From Ancylobacter aquaticus (GTDB lineage: Bacteria > Pseudomonadota > Alphaproteobacteria > Rhizobiales > Xanthobacteraceae): a stretch of 64,000 nt of DNA. Positions 33,662 through 44,400 of the stretch are shown piece after piece. The stretch covers positions 496,001-560,000 of the forward strand of contig NZ_SMFY01000001.1 of NCBI RefSeq assembly GCF_004339465.1, given 5' to 3'. The translations under genes and the position numbers were made by a program. A model generated the notes under the pieces. The model was not told the DNA's origin. It saw only the letters and a program-made list of their open reading frames with translations, and did no database searches. Each line of letters starts with the position of its first letter. The first letter of the stretch is position 1.

Positions 33662-33950
33662 GCCGGCGCGTGGCGCGCATGTGTTGCGCCTCGCCCCGAC
33701 GATCTGCCCCCTGCACCTCGCCCCCTGCGCCTCAATTCGCGCCACGGCGCTGGCGCCGCTCTAGGCGACGCGCGGCACCTCGCGCGCTGGCGGCTTGCGC
33801 CCGCGCCTCGTTCGGCCCGGGCTGGCGCCTCCGCCGGAGACGGCCCGTCCCATTGCCCTGCGGCACGATTCCTGCGTTCATCACACCGTTCCGCTCCGCA
33901 CGCCGCTTCCGGGCGCGTGCGGCGTCGTCTTCGTCTGTCGGTTGGTGCCT

Positions 33951-36900
33951 ATGACAATCTTCGCGAGCCTGCATCACGTCACGGCCTACACCTATGACCG
34001 CCCGGTCCTGCTCGGGCCCCAGATCATCAGGCTGCGGCCGGCGCCCCATTGCCGAACCCCGGTGCAGAGCTATTCGCTCAAGGTCACGCCCTCGAACCAT
34101 TTCGTGAACTGGCAGCAGGACCCGTTCGGCAATTGGATGGCCCGCTTCGTCTTCCCGGAGAAGGCGACCGAGTTCCGGGTCGAGGTCGACCTCATCGCCG
34201 ACATGACGGTGTACAACCCGTTCGACTTCTTCATCGAGGAATATGCCGAACGCCTGCCCTTCGCCTATCCGCCCGGCCTTGCCAAGGAGCTGATTCCCTA
34301 TCTGGAGCTGGAGGAGGGTGGCCCGGGCCTCGACGCCTTCGTCGACAGCATCCGCCCCCCCGCCGGGTCGATGACGGTGGATTATCTGGTCGAGCTGAAC
34401 CAGAAGGTGCAGGGCCGCGTCGGCTATCTCATCCGCATGGAGCCCGGCGTGCAGACGCCGGACGAGACGCTGGCGCTGGCCTGTGGGTCCTGCCGCGATT
34501 CCGGCTGGCTGCTGGTGCAGGTGCTGCGCCGGCTCGGCCTCGCCGCCCGCTTCGTCTCCGGCTACCTCATCCAGCTCAAGCCCGATGTGAAGGCGCTGGA
34601 CGGGCCGACCGGCACCGAGGTTGATTTCACCGATCTTCACGCCTGGTGCGAGGTCTATCTGCCCGGCGCCGGGTGGATCGGGCTCGACCCGACCTCCGGG
34701 CTCCTGTGCGGCGAGAGCCACCTGCCGCTCTGCGCCACGCCGAACCCGTCCTCGGCGGCGCCGATCACCGGCGGCTTCACGGCGGAGGAGGGCACGAACT
34801 CCGAGTTCGAGTTCAACATGCGGGTGACGCGCATCGCCGAGAAGCCGCGCGTCACGCTGCCTTTCTCGGACGAGGCCTGGGCGGCGCTCGACGCGCTCGG
34901 CGACAAGGTCGATGCCGATCTGGCGGCGCAGGATGTGCGCCTGACCATGGGCGGCGAGCCGACCTTCATTTCCATCGACGACTATCAGGGCGCCGAGTGG
35001 AACACCTCGGCGGTCGGCCCCACCAAGCGGGCGCGGGCGGATGAGCTGATCCGCCGCCTGCGCACCCGCTTCGCCCCCGGCGGCATGCTGCATTACGGCC
35101 AGGGCAAGTGGTATCCGGGCGAGAGCCTGCCGCGCTGGACCTTCTCGCTCTACTGGCGCAAGGACGGCAAGCCGATCTGGCGCGATCCCTCGCTGGTCGC
35201 CACCGAGGTGCAGGCCGGCGCCACCATCACGCAGGCGCAGAATTTCATCGAGACGCTGGCCGACAGCCTCGGCGTCGACGCCACCTATGCCGAGCCGGCC
35301 TATGAGGACCCCGCGCACTGGATCATCAAGGAAGGCGAGCTGCCGGACAATGTCGACCCGTTCGACACCAAGCTGGAGGATGCCGAAACGCGGGCGCGCT
35401 TCGCCCGCGTCTTCGAGCGGGGGCTGGGCAAGCCGAGCGGCTACGTGCTGCCGATCCAGCGCTGGCAGGCCCGCGCCTCGCGCGGCTGGGTCAGCGAGAA
35501 GTGGCAGTTCCGGCGCGGCCGCATGTTCCTGGTGCCGGGCGATTCGCCCGCAGGCTTCCGCCTGCCGCTGGCGAGCCTGCCCTGGGTGCCGCCCGCCGCC
35601 TACCCCTATGTGAACCCCGCCGACCCCATGGCCATCTCCGGCGACCTGCCGGATGCCGAGGTGCTGCAGCAGCGCTACCGTCGCTCGGCGAGCGAGGAGC
35701 CTTCGCAGGAGCAGGTCGGCCAGGTGCTCACCGGCACCGGCTCGGTCCGCACCGCCCTTACCGTCGAGCCGCGCGACGGGCGGCTGTGCGTGTTCATGCC
35801 ACCGACGGAGCGGCTGGAGGACTATCTGGACCTGCTCGCCGCCATCGAGGTGACGGCGGCTGAGCTCAAGCTGCCGGTGCATATCGAGGGCTACACCCCG
35901 CCGGTCGATCCGCGCCTCAATGTCATCCGCGTGGCGCCCGATCCGGGCGTCATCGAGGTCAATGTCCACCCCGCCGCCAACTGGAAGACCTGCGTCGAGA
36001 TTTCCCGCGACCTCTACGAGGAAGCCCGGCTTTCGCGCCTCGGCACCGAGAAGTTCATGGTCGACGGGCGCCACACCGGCACGGGCGGCGGCAACCATGT
36101 GGTGGTGGGCGGCGCCATGCCGGCGGACAGCCCGTTTCTGCGCCGGCCGGACCTGCTGAAGAGCCTCATCACCTACTGGCAGCGCCACCCGGCGCTGTCC
36201 TATCTGTTCTCGGGGCTGTTCATCGGCCCCACCAGCCAGGCGCCGCGCGTCGACGAGGCGCGCCATGACGCGCTGTACGAACTCGAAATCGCCATGGCGA
36301 GCGTGCCCACGCCCGGCAAGGGCATGGCGCCGCCGCCCTGGCTGGTCGACCGGCTGTTCCGCAACCTGCTGACCGACGTCACCGGCAACACCCACCGCTC
36401 CGAGATCTGCATCGACAAGCTTTTCTCGCCGGACGGGCCGACGGGTCGGCTCGGCCTGGTCGAGTTCCGCTCCTTCGAGATGCCGCCGGACTGGCGCATG
36501 TCGCTCGCCCAGCAATTGCTGCTGCGCGCGCTTATCGCCTGGTTCTGGCGCGAGCCGCAGGAAGGCCCGCTCGCCCGCTGGGGCACGGCGCTGGCCGACC
36601 GCTTCATGCTGCCGCATTTCGTCTGGGCCGACTTCATGGACGTGCTGCACGACCTCGGGCGGGCCGGCTACCGGGTCGATCCGCTGTGGTTCGAGGCGCA
36701 GCGCGAGTTCCGCTTCCCCTATTTCGGCCAGGTCGAGCGTGGCGGGGTGACGCTGGAACTGCGCCAGGCGCTGGAGCCGTGGAACGTGCTGGGCGAGGAA
36801 GGGGCAGCCGGCGGCACGGTGCGCTTCGTCGATTCCTCGGTGGAGCGGCTTCAGGTGCGGGTGGAGAGTCTCAACCCGGTCCGCCACGTCGTCGCCTGCA

Positions 36901-37262
36901 ATGGCCGCCGCCTGCCGCTGATGCCGACCGGGCGCTCCGGCGAGTATGTCGCCGGGGTGCGCTTCAAGGCGTGGCAGCCGGCCTCCGGCCTGCACCCGAC
37001 CCTGCCGGTGCAGGCGCCGCTGACCTTCGACATCGTCGATCTGTGGTCGAACCGCTCGCTGGGCGGCTGCGTCTACCATGTCGCCCATCCCGGCGGGCGC
37101 AACTACGAGACCTTCCCGGTGAACTCCTATGAGGCGCAGGCCCGGCGGCTGGCGCGCTTCCAGGACTACGGCCACACGCCGGGCTATCTGTTCGTCCCGC
37201 CCGAGGAGCCCTCCAGCGAATTCCCCGCGACGCTGGACCTGCGCCGCCCGGCGCGGATGTGA
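33951..37262 (+). CDS. transglutaminase-like protein with DUF2126 C-terminal region
   Basis: A 1103-residue cytoplasmic protein. It has an N-terminal bacterial transglutaminase leader (residues 1-90, [18 protein letters not shown]), then a papain-like transglutaminase core with Cys182 in [15 protein letters not shown], His in [13 protein letters not shown] and Asp in LDPTSG. A DUF2126 region of about 800 residues follows (from [20 protein letters not shown]). It heads a three-gene set with an ATP-grasp/alpha-E fusion and a second transglutaminase. Comparative genomics in the literature (Iyer and Aravind) proposed such sets to make or trim peptide-like products; substrate unknown. No signal peptide. 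Confidence 0.9.
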   Translation: MTIFASLHHVTAYTYDRPVLLGPQIIRLRPAPHCRTPVQSYSLKVTPSNHFVNWQQDPFGNWMARFVFPEKATEFRVEVDLIADMTVYNPFDFFIEEYAERLPFAYPPGLAKELIPYLELEEGGPGLDAFVDSIRPPAGSMTVDYLVELNQKVQGRVGYLIRMEPGVQTPDETLALACGSCRDSGWLLVQVLRRLGLAARFVSGYLIQLKPDVKALDGPTGTEVDFTDLHAWCEVYLPGAGWIGLDPTSGLLCGESHLPLCATPNPSSAAPITGGFTAEEGTNSEFEFNMRVTRIAEKPRVTLPFSDEAWAALDALGDKVDADLAAQDVRLTMGGEPTFISIDDYQGAEWNTSAVGPTKRARADELIRRLRTRFAPGGMLHYGQGKWYPGESLPRWTFSLYWRKDGKPIWRDPSLVATEVQAGATITQAQNFIETLADSLGVDATYAEPAYEDPAHWIIKEGELPDNVDPFDTKLEDAETRARFARVFERGLGKPSGYVLPIQRWQARASRGWVSEKWQFRRGRMFLVPGDSPAGFRLPLASLPWVPPAAYPYVNPADPMAISGDLPDAEVLQQRYRRSASEEPSQEQVGQVLTGTGSVRTALTVEPRDGRLCVFMPPTERLEDYLDLLAAIEVTAAELKLPVHIEGYTPPVDPRLNVIRVAPDPGVIEVNVHPAANWKTCVEISRDLYEEARLSRLGTEKFMVDGRHTGTGGGNHVVVGGAMPADSPFLRRPDLLKSLITYWQRHPALSYLFSGLFIGPTSQAPRVDEARHDALYELEIAMASVPTPGKGMAPPPWLVDRLFRNLLTDVTGNTHRSEICIDKLFSPDGPTGRLGLVEFRSFEMPPDWRMSLAQQLLLRALIAWFWREPQEGPLARWGTALADRFMLPHFVWADFMDVLHDLGRAGYRVDPLWFEAQREFRFPYFGQVERGGVTLELRQALEPWNVLGEEGAAGGTVRFVDSSVERLQVRVESLNPVRHVVACNGRRLPLMPTGRSGEYVAGVRFKAWQPASGLHPTLPVQAPLTFDIVDLWSNRSLGGCVYHVAHPGGRNYETFPVNSYEAQARRLARFQDYGHTPGYLFVPPEEPSSEFPATLDLRRPARM

Positions 37263-37429
37263 CGGGCGCGGATGTGACCAGCGCCAGCCGGGCGCTGGTC
37301 CTCCGGCATGGTTCATTCCAGCCACAGGTCCGGTCTTGCGGGGCCGGTCGCGTCGGTTTGGCGCGCAGGGGGCGTGCGGTGGCGGCAAGGGGATGGTATG
37401 CCCATCCTTTGCGGGGCTGAAAGGAAGCC

Positions 37430-39943
37430 ATGCCCGTTCGTACGGACCCGCAGGCGCGCACGCGCCGCTTTGAAGAAGCGGCCGTCGAGGCGCTCCTGGC
37501 GCAGTACAAGCCGCTTCCCGGCGTTCACGATGAACTCGTGGATGGCGAAGGGCGCCCGCGCGCGCACTGGACCTCGCTGCTGGCGGCGCTGGCCGAGATG
37601 GGCGTGGAGGAGGTCAACCGGCGATTCCGCGCCGCCGACCGCCACCTCTACCGCTCGGGCGTGTTCTACCGCGTCTATGACGACCCCAATGGCGGCGAGC
37701 GACCCTGGCCGATCTCGCATCTGCCGCTCGTCATCGACGCCACCGAATGGCGGGCGCTGGAGCGCGGGCTGATCCAGCGCGCGCAGATGATGGAAGGACT
37801 GCTCTCCGACCTTTACGGCGAGGGCAGGCTGGTGGCCTCGGGCGCGCTGCCGGCGGCGGCGGTGGCCGGCAATCCGGATTTCCTGCGCCCCATGGTCGGG
37901 GTCGATCCCCATGGCGGCAGCTTCCTGAAGATCTATGCCGCCGATATCGGGCGCGGGCCGGACGGCAATTGGTGGGTGCTTTCCGACCGCACCCAGTCAC
38001 CCTCGGGTGCCGGCTATGCGCTGGAGAACCGCATCGCCATCGCGCGGGCGCTGCCGGACCTCGCGCGTTCGCTCAACGTCATGCGGCTGGCCAGCTATTT
38101 CCAGGGGCTGCGCGCGGGGCTGACCCGGCTCGACCGTTCCGGCGAGGGGCGCGTGGGGCTGCTCACCCCCGGCCCGCTCAACGAGACCTATTTCGAGCAC
38201 GCCTATCTCGCCCGCTATCTCGGCTTCGTGCTGCTGGAGGGCGACGACCTCACGGTGCGCGACAACATCGTCTATGTCCGCACCGTGGCCGGCCTCAAGC
38301 GCGTGGACGTGCTGCTGCGCCGCCTCGATGCCGATTACGCGGACCCGCTGGAGCTCAACCCCTCCTCGCGCCTCGGCGTGCCCGGGCTGATGCAGGCGAT
38401 CCGCGCCGGCGGGGTGGCGATGGCGAACGCGCTCGGCGCCGGCGTGGTGGAAGCCCCCGCCATGATGGGCTTCCTGCCCCGGCTCGGGCGCCAGGTGCTG
38501 GGCGAGGCGCCGATCCTGCCCAATGTCGCCACCTGGTGGTGCGGCCAGCCGGCCGAGCGCGAACGGGTGCTCGACAGCCTCGACGACCTGGTGCTTTCCC
38601 CCGCCTTCCGCCGGCCGGTGCCGGGCGCGCTGGAGGATGGGCCGGTGATCGGCGCCGATCTCGATCCGCTCCGCCGCGCGGCGGTGGAGCACGCCATCCG
38701 CACCCGCGGGGTCGACATTGTCGGCCAGGAGGCGGTGCGCCTGTCCACCATGCCGGTGTGGAGCAATGGGCGGCTGGAGCCGCGCCCCTTCATCCTGCGC
38801 ATTTTCGTCGCCGCCACCGAATCGGGCTGGACCGTCATGCCCGGCGGCTTCTGCCGCGTCTCCGACAGCCTCGACGCCCGCGCCGTGTCGATGCAGGGCG
38901 GCGGCCGCTCGGCCGATGTGTGGGTGCTGGACGCCGCGCCGGTGGAGCAGACCACGCTGCTGCCGGCCCCCGATGCGGTGGAGGTGAAGCGCCAGACCGG
39001 CCCGCTGCCGAGCCGCGCGGCGGATAATTTCTTCTGGCTCGGGCGCTATGTCGAGCGGGCCGAATGCACGCTGCGCCTGCTGCGGACACTGGCCGGCCGG
39101 CTGTCCTCCACCGCCGATGGCGGCGGCGGCTCGGTGCCGGCGCTGCTCGACCTGCTGCAATCCTGGGGCGCGGTGCCGGACGAACTGACCCGCGCCCGCC
39201 CGATCCGCCATGTGCTGGCGGCGCTGACGCGGCGCGACCGGCCCGGCGCCCTTCCCAACCTCATCGACAATGCCCGCCACACCGCTTCGGTGATCCGCGA
39301 CCGGCTCTCGCCCGATGCCTGGCGCACGCTCGCCGATCTCGGGCTGATGATGGCCGAGCCGGCCCCCCCGGGCAGCGCCGAGCCGGATGCCTATGAGCGC
39401 GCCGACCGCGCCTTGCGGGCGCTCGCCGCCTTCTCCGGCCTCGCCTCGGAGAACATGAACCGGCTGGCCGGCTGGCGCTTCCTCGATCTCGGCCGCCGCA
39501 TCGAGCGCGCCATCGCGGTGTGCCGCTTCGCCCGCGCTCTCGTCGGCGAGACGCCGAGCGCCAGCACGCTCGATGTGCTGCTGGAGCTGTGCGACAGCCA
39601 GATCACCTATCGCTCGCGCTATGTGATGGTGGAGAGCCGCGCGCCGGTGCTCGATCTGGTGCTGCTCGACCCGGTCAATCCGCGCTCGCTCGCCTTTCAG
39701 ATTGCCGCCATAAGCGACCATCTGGACGTGCTGCCCGGCCATGCCGGCGATGCGCTGCCGCCCCCCGAGGAGCGTCTCGTCGCCCGTCTTTCGGCGACGA
39801 TGAAGGCGTTCGACGCCGTCGAGTTCGACGATGCCCGCCTCGGCCAGATCGAGAGCCGGCTGATGGAGCTCTCCAACGAGGTGGCGGAGCGCTATTTCAT
39901 CCATCGCCAGCCGGTGGAGACGCCGTGGGACCTGCTGGCATGA
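37430..39943 (+). CDS. circularly permuted ATP-grasp / alpha-E domain fusion protein
   Basis: An 837-residue protein. Residues about 60-500 are a circularly permuted ATP-grasp domain (GLIQRAQMMEGLLSDLYGEG, LTPGPLNETYFEHAYLARYL, then VDVLLRRLDADYADPLEL and PNVATWWCGQ). Residues about 530-830 are the all-helical alpha-E domain (NFFWLGRYVERAECTLRLL). In many bacteria these are two separate genes; here they are fused. ATP-grasp enzymes join a carboxylate to an amine, so an amide or peptide ligation is expected. The stop overlaps the second transglutaminase gene by 4 bases. Confidence 0.9.
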   Translation: MPVRTDPQARTRRFEEAAVEALLAQYKPLPGVHDELVDGEGRPRAHWTSLLAALAEMGVEEVNRRFRAADRHLYRSGVFYRVYDDPNGGERPWPISHLPLVIDATEWRALERGLIQRAQMMEGLLSDLYGEGRLVASGALPAAAVAGNPDFLRPMVGVDPHGGSFLKIYAADIGRGPDGNWWVLSDRTQSPSGAGYALENRIAIARALPDLARSLNVMRLASYFQGLRAGLTRLDRSGEGRVGLLTPGPLNETYFEHAYLARYLGFVLLEGDDLTVRDNIVYVRTVAGLKRVDVLLRRLDADYADPLELNPSSRLGVPGLMQAIRAGGVAMANALGAGVVEAPAMMGFLPRLGRQVLGEAPILPNVATWWCGQPAERERVLDSLDDLVLSPAFRRPVPGALEDGPVIGADLDPLRRAAVEHAIRTRGVDIVGQEAVRLSTMPVWSNGRLEPRPFILRIFVAATESGWTVMPGGFCRVSDSLDARAVSMQGGGRSADVWVLDAAPVEQTTLLPAPDAVEVKRQTGPLPSRAADNFFWLGRYVERAECTLRLLRTLAGRLSSTADGGGGSVPALLDLLQSWGAVPDELTRARPIRHVLAALTRRDRPGALPNLIDNARHTASVIRDRLSPDAWRTLADLGLMMAEPAPPGSAEPDAYERADRALRALAAFSGLASENMNRLAGWRFLDLGRRIERAIAVCRFARALVGETPSASTLDVLLELCDSQITYRSRYVMVESRAPVLDLVLLDPVNPRSLAFQIAAISDHLDVLPGHAGDALPPPEERLVARLSATMKAFDAVEFDDARLGQIESRLMELSNEVAERYFIHRQPVETPWDLLA

Positions 39944-40863
39944 AATACGACATTCATCAGAGCACGGCCTATTCCTATGCCTCGGCGGTGCCGGTGGCGC
40001 GCCATGTGGTGCGCATGGTGCCGGTGGAGCGCCCGAACCAGCGCGTCGTCGCCAGCCATTTCGCCGTCGAGCCCGAGCCGGTGGAATGGACCGAGACGCG
40101 CGATTTCTTCGGCAACAAGGTGGTGCATATCCGCATCGAGACGCCCCATCGCAGCTTCATCGTGAAAACGCGGGCGCGGGTCGAGGTGACGGCGCCGCCC
40201 GAGGTCGCCCCCGGTTCGGGTCCCTCCTGGGAAGAGACGCGCGAGGCGGCCAATGGCAGCGCCGACCTTTCCGCCCTCTCGCCGGCGCATTTCCTCTTCC
40301 CTAGCCCGGCCGTGGTGCTGAGCCCTGCAATCACCTCATGGACGGCGGAGAGTTTTCCGCCCGGCCGTCCCATGCTGGCCGGCGCGCTCGACCTGATGAA
40401 CCGGATCTATGCCGACTTCACCTATGACCCGCGCGCCACCGATGTCTCGACCCCGGCGCTGAAGGCCTTCGAGCTGCGGGCCGGCGTCTGCCAGGATTTC
40501 GCCCATATCATGATCGCCGGCCTGCGCGGGCTCGGCCTGCCGGCGGCCTATGTCTCCGGCTTCCTGCGCACCGAGCCGCCGCCGGGCAAGGAAAGGCTGC
40601 AGGGCGCCGACGCCACCCATGCCTGGGTCTCGGTGTGGTGCGGCGAGGAGATCGGCTGGCAGGGGCTCGACCCGACCAACGCGCTCCATGTCGCCACCGA
40701 TCATGTCGTGCTGGCGGTGGGCCGCGACTACACCGATGTCGCCCCGATCGGCGGCGTCATCTTCGGCTCTGGCAAGCAGAAGCTGAAGGTCGAGGTCGAC
40801 GTCATTCCGATGCCGGACGAGAGCCCCGCGCGCAAGGACATCCCCCCTGTCTCCCTCGCCTGA
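39940..40863 (+). CDS. transglutaminase-family protein (small partner)
   Basis: A 307-residue protein with N-terminal leader (YDIHQSTAYSYASAVPVARH) and a transglutaminase core. The Cys lies in RAGVCQDFAHIMIAGLRGLG, the His in DATHAWVSVWCGE and the Asp in LDPTNALHV, so the triad is complete. The start at 39940 overlaps the ATP-grasp/alpha-E stop (ATGA). A proteasome or peptide-processing role has been proposed for such genes. It is the last gene of the set; a hairpin follows. Confidence 0.9.
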   Translation: MKYDIHQSTAYSYASAVPVARHVVRMVPVERPNQRVVASHFAVEPEPVEWTETRDFFGNKVVHIRIETPHRSFIVKTRARVEVTAPPEVAPGSGPSWEETREAANGSADLSALSPAHFLFPSPAVVLSPAITSWTAESFPPGRPMLAGALDLMNRIYADFTYDPRATDVSTPALKAFELRAGVCQDFAHIMIAGLRGLGLPAAYVSGFLRTEPPPGKERLQGADATHAWVSVWCGEEIGWQGLDPTNALHVATDHVVLAVGRDYTDVAPIGGVIFGSGKQKLKVEVDVIPMPDESPARKDIPPVSLA

Positions 40864-41464
40864 CCGGGCATCCGGCCTGTCGCCGGTGCGCTCGAGGCCG
40901 GGATGCCGGCCTTCGCCAGGTAATCGTGGGACCTCCCCGCCGGCGCGGTGCAAGCCGCGCTCAGGGCGCGGGACGTCCCTGCCGGCTCGCGCCCCGTCCG
41001 CATCCGCGTGATCGGGCCGCCCTCTGCGTGGTAAATCTGCAACGTTGGGAGAGATAGGTGCGGTTGGAGCGCCAGGCAGGCGCCGTCGGCAGAATCCGCC
41101 TATCGCGGTACCGTGGTCTTCGCGCATAGTGCGGCGGGGACTCGCGCATTGGCGAGAGCAGTGCTTGGGCGGTACGACATGCTGGACGAGAACGCGAAGT
41201 GTGCCGGCACGCGAATGTCGAGGCGGCCAACCATTCGCCGACCTGCCTCGCCCGTGTCCCTGACGGCGCACACCGGGGAGGCCGCCTGTCGCCCCTTGAG
41301 CAACCGCCGGCGGTATGCCGGAAACAAATGAAAAATTGTGCGGGACGCGCGCCTTTCGGCGGAGCGGCAGATCTTGGAAGCGTGTTGCGGCGGGGGTGCC
41401 CGTCAGAGGCGCGTCTCCCGGCCCGGCTCCGGCGCGCGGTTACCGACCATGTGGGAATGTGCAG
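40864..41464. other. 601-base gap upstream of the autotransporter gene
   Basis: There is no convincing protein gene; short frames on both strands are arginine- and alanine-rich shadows. A hairpin occupies its first 45 bases. The last 150 bases are in frame with the autotransporter but lack a good start. The gap is long enough for a promoter region or a small RNA, but I see no recognisable one. Confidence 0.5.
40867..40907 (+). terminator. hairpin just after the second transglutaminase gene
   Basis: GGCATCCGGCCT pairs with AGGCCGGGATGCC (one bulged G), with a 16-base loop, starting 4 bases after the stop. No T-run is present, so it is either a weak terminator or an mRNA end stabiliser. Confidence 0.45.
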
Positions 41465-44400
41465 ATGAAGCGTTTCGAGACTGTCGATAGCCGTGCAGCT
41501 TTCTGCGTCGCGACCCTTGCCGGCAAGGGCCCCGGCGGGGCGCGGCGGCGCGCGTTCCGGCGCGGGCTGCTGCTGTCATCGGCGTTGATCTCGGCGCTGA
41601 GCCTCGCCGCTCCCGCGAGCCATGCCGAGCCGCTCCCTGCCAACCCCTACTGGAACGGCGCGGTCGACCAGCCGGGCGGCGCTGAAGTCGTCGGCGGGGC
41701 GGGCACGTGGAATGCCGCCAACACCAACTGGACCGACGCCGCCGGGGCCACCGCCGGGACGTGGGACGGCGCGCTGGCGATCTTCGCGGGCACGGGCGGC
41801 GCGGTGAGCGTGGCCGGCGCGCCGGGCGTGATTTCCGTCACCGGCATGCAGTTCGACGTCGACGGCTACGCGCTTTCCGGCGACAGCATCACGCTGGCTG
41901 CGATTTCGGGCCAGACGGGTATTTCCGTCGCCACCGACGCCAGCGCCACCATCGGCTCGGCACTTATCGGCACCACCGGCCTTGAGAAGATCGGCGACGG
42001 CACGCTGGTCCTGTCGGGCAACAACACGTATTCCGGCGGCACCACGGCCAGCGCCGGCACGCTGGAGTTCACCGGCAACAACACGCTGGGCGGAGACATG
42101 GTGGCGTCCAACGGGTCGCTCATCTTCTCCGGCGGCACCTCCACAGCCCAAGCCCCCATTATCGGAAGCGATGCCGGCACGTCGGGCTCCCTGACGGTGA
42201 CCGGGGAGAGCACGAGCCTCGCTCTCAGCTCTGAGCAAGGGGTGTTGGTCGGCAATTACGGCACCGGCACCATGACCATTTCCGATGGCGCGACCGTGAC
42301 GGCGATCCGGGTCTCACTTGGAAGCGAAGTCGGCGGGGACGGCACCGCCACGGTGACGGGAGCGGGATCGAACCTGACCCTCCAGGAAGGTCTCGTCGTG
42401 GGCAGTGATGGCGCCGGCACGCTGACCATTTCCGACGGCGGCGCGGCGAGCGCCGTCTTCGTCGCGGTCGGCTCTGGAGACGGCTCGTCGGGCTCGCTCA
42501 CGGTGACGGGGGAGGACTCGACCGTCACCAGCTCGGGCGGGGTGACCGTCGGCGGATCCGGCGTGGGCGCGATGACCATTTCCCATGGCGGCTCGGTGAC
42601 CGGCACGTACGGCGTGATCGGGCAGTATGCGACGGTTATGTCCACGGCAACGGTGACCGGCGCCGGCTCCAGCTGGACCAATAGCGGCTCTCTGACGATC
42701 GGCGCGAATACCGGTGCCAAGGGAACGCTCACTGTCGCCGCCGGCGGCAAGGTGTCGAGCACATCGGCCGCTCTCGGTAGCTACCGGGGATCCCAGGGCA
42801 TCGTGACGGTCACGGGTGCCGGGTCCACGCTGGACCTGGCGGGCGGCTCCTTCACTGTCGGGGTCGCGGGCGAGGGCATCGTCACGGTCGCCGCCGGGGG
42901 CACGGTGCTGAGCGGCTATGTCACAATGGCCCTTTCCGAGTACGGCACGGGCGCCATCACGGTGACGGGCGCCGGCTCGCTGTGGGATGCTGGCACCAAC
43001 TCGGTCTCCATGGGCTCTTACGGCACCAATGCGAGCATCACCGTCGAGGACGGCGGCACCATGGCGGCGAGCTCTTTCTACCAGGACTACTCGCCGGGGA
43101 CCCGGTCAATCACCCTCGACGGCGGCACGCTGCGGGCTACGGCCACCCAGTCGTACTTCCTCTCCGGCTTCGATGCGGGCGATGTCACGCTCGCGGCGGG
43201 CGGCGGCACGATCGATTCCAACGGGTTCGACATCGGCGCCGACAGCGTGCTCGGCGGCGAAGGGGCGCTGACCAAGACCGGCACCGGCACGCTAACGCTG
43301 ACCGGCGCCAACACCTATACCGGTGGCACCGTCATTTCCGGCGGCACGCTGCAGATCGGCAATGGCCGCGCGGCGGGGTCGATCCTTGGCGATGTGACCA
43401 ATAACAGCGTGCTGGCGTTCAACCGCAGCGACGCATTCACCATGGCGGGGGCGATCTCCGGCACCGGCGCGGTGGTGCAGGCGGGCAGCGGCACGCTGTA
43501 CCTGACCGGCGCCAACACCTATTCCGGCGGCACCACCATCACCACCGGCACGCTGCGCGTCGACACCGCAAACGCACTCGGCAGCGGCGGGCTGACGGTC
43601 GGCGAGGCCGGCACGTTCCGCGCCAGCGGCACGTTTGACTTTGGCGGCGCGGTGGTACTGGACGGCACCGCCTCCACGGCGGGCACGTTCGAGGTGGACG
43701 CATCGCAGGCGCTGACCCTCTCCGGCGTGATCTCGGGGGAGAGCGGCCTGACCAAGACCGGCGACGGCCTGCTGATCCTGACCGCGACCAACACCTTCAC
43801 CGGCGTGACGACCATCTCGGACGGCACGCTGCAAATCGGCGATGGCGGCACCACCGGCTCGCTGGCCGGCGAGGTGGTCAACAATGCGAGCCTGGTGTTC
43901 GACCGTTCCGGCACCTACGCCTTCACCGACGCTGTCACCGGCAATGGCACGGTGAGCTTCACCGGCGGCGGCACGGTGCTGTTCTCCGCCTCCTATGGCG
44001 GGACCATTTCGGTGGACGATGCCAATGTACAGCTGGCGTCCGGGTCGACCAACAGTTCGGCCTTCACCCTCAACGAGGGCGGCGTGCTCGGCGGCACGGC
44101 GACCATCGGTGCCCTCACGGTGAACAGCGGCGGCACGGTGGCGCCGGGCACTTCGCCCGGCACGCTCACCGTGAATGGCCCCGTCGCCTTCAATGCCGGC
44201 TCGACCTACGAGGTGGACATCACGGCGGACGGCGCGCACGACCTGATCACCGCCACCGGGGCGGTGACTTTGTCCCCGGATGCGGGCGTCGAGGTGGTGG
44301 CGACGCCGGGGAACTATTCCTCGATGGGCACGATCACCATCCTTTCCACGTCCAGCACGCTGACCGGCACCTTCGGCCCCGCGACGTCGGACTTCGCCTT

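Noticed and set aside
33732-37388. Very long minus-strand open frame (over 1200 codons) opposite the large transglutaminase gene
   Set aside because: High-GC antisense artefact: His/Arg/Gly-rich, no domain, no signal or ribosome site, while the plus strand has clear domains and catalytic residues.
39520-39939. 420-base in-frame extension upstream of the second transglutaminase
   Set aside because: It lies inside the ATP-grasp/alpha-E gene in a different frame; the family start matches the ATG at 39940.
42200-43100. Regularly spaced repeats inside the autotransporter gene that could suggest a CRISPR-like array
   Set aside because: Repeats are diverged, in frame, of varying spacing and encode beta-strand motifs; they are protein repeats.
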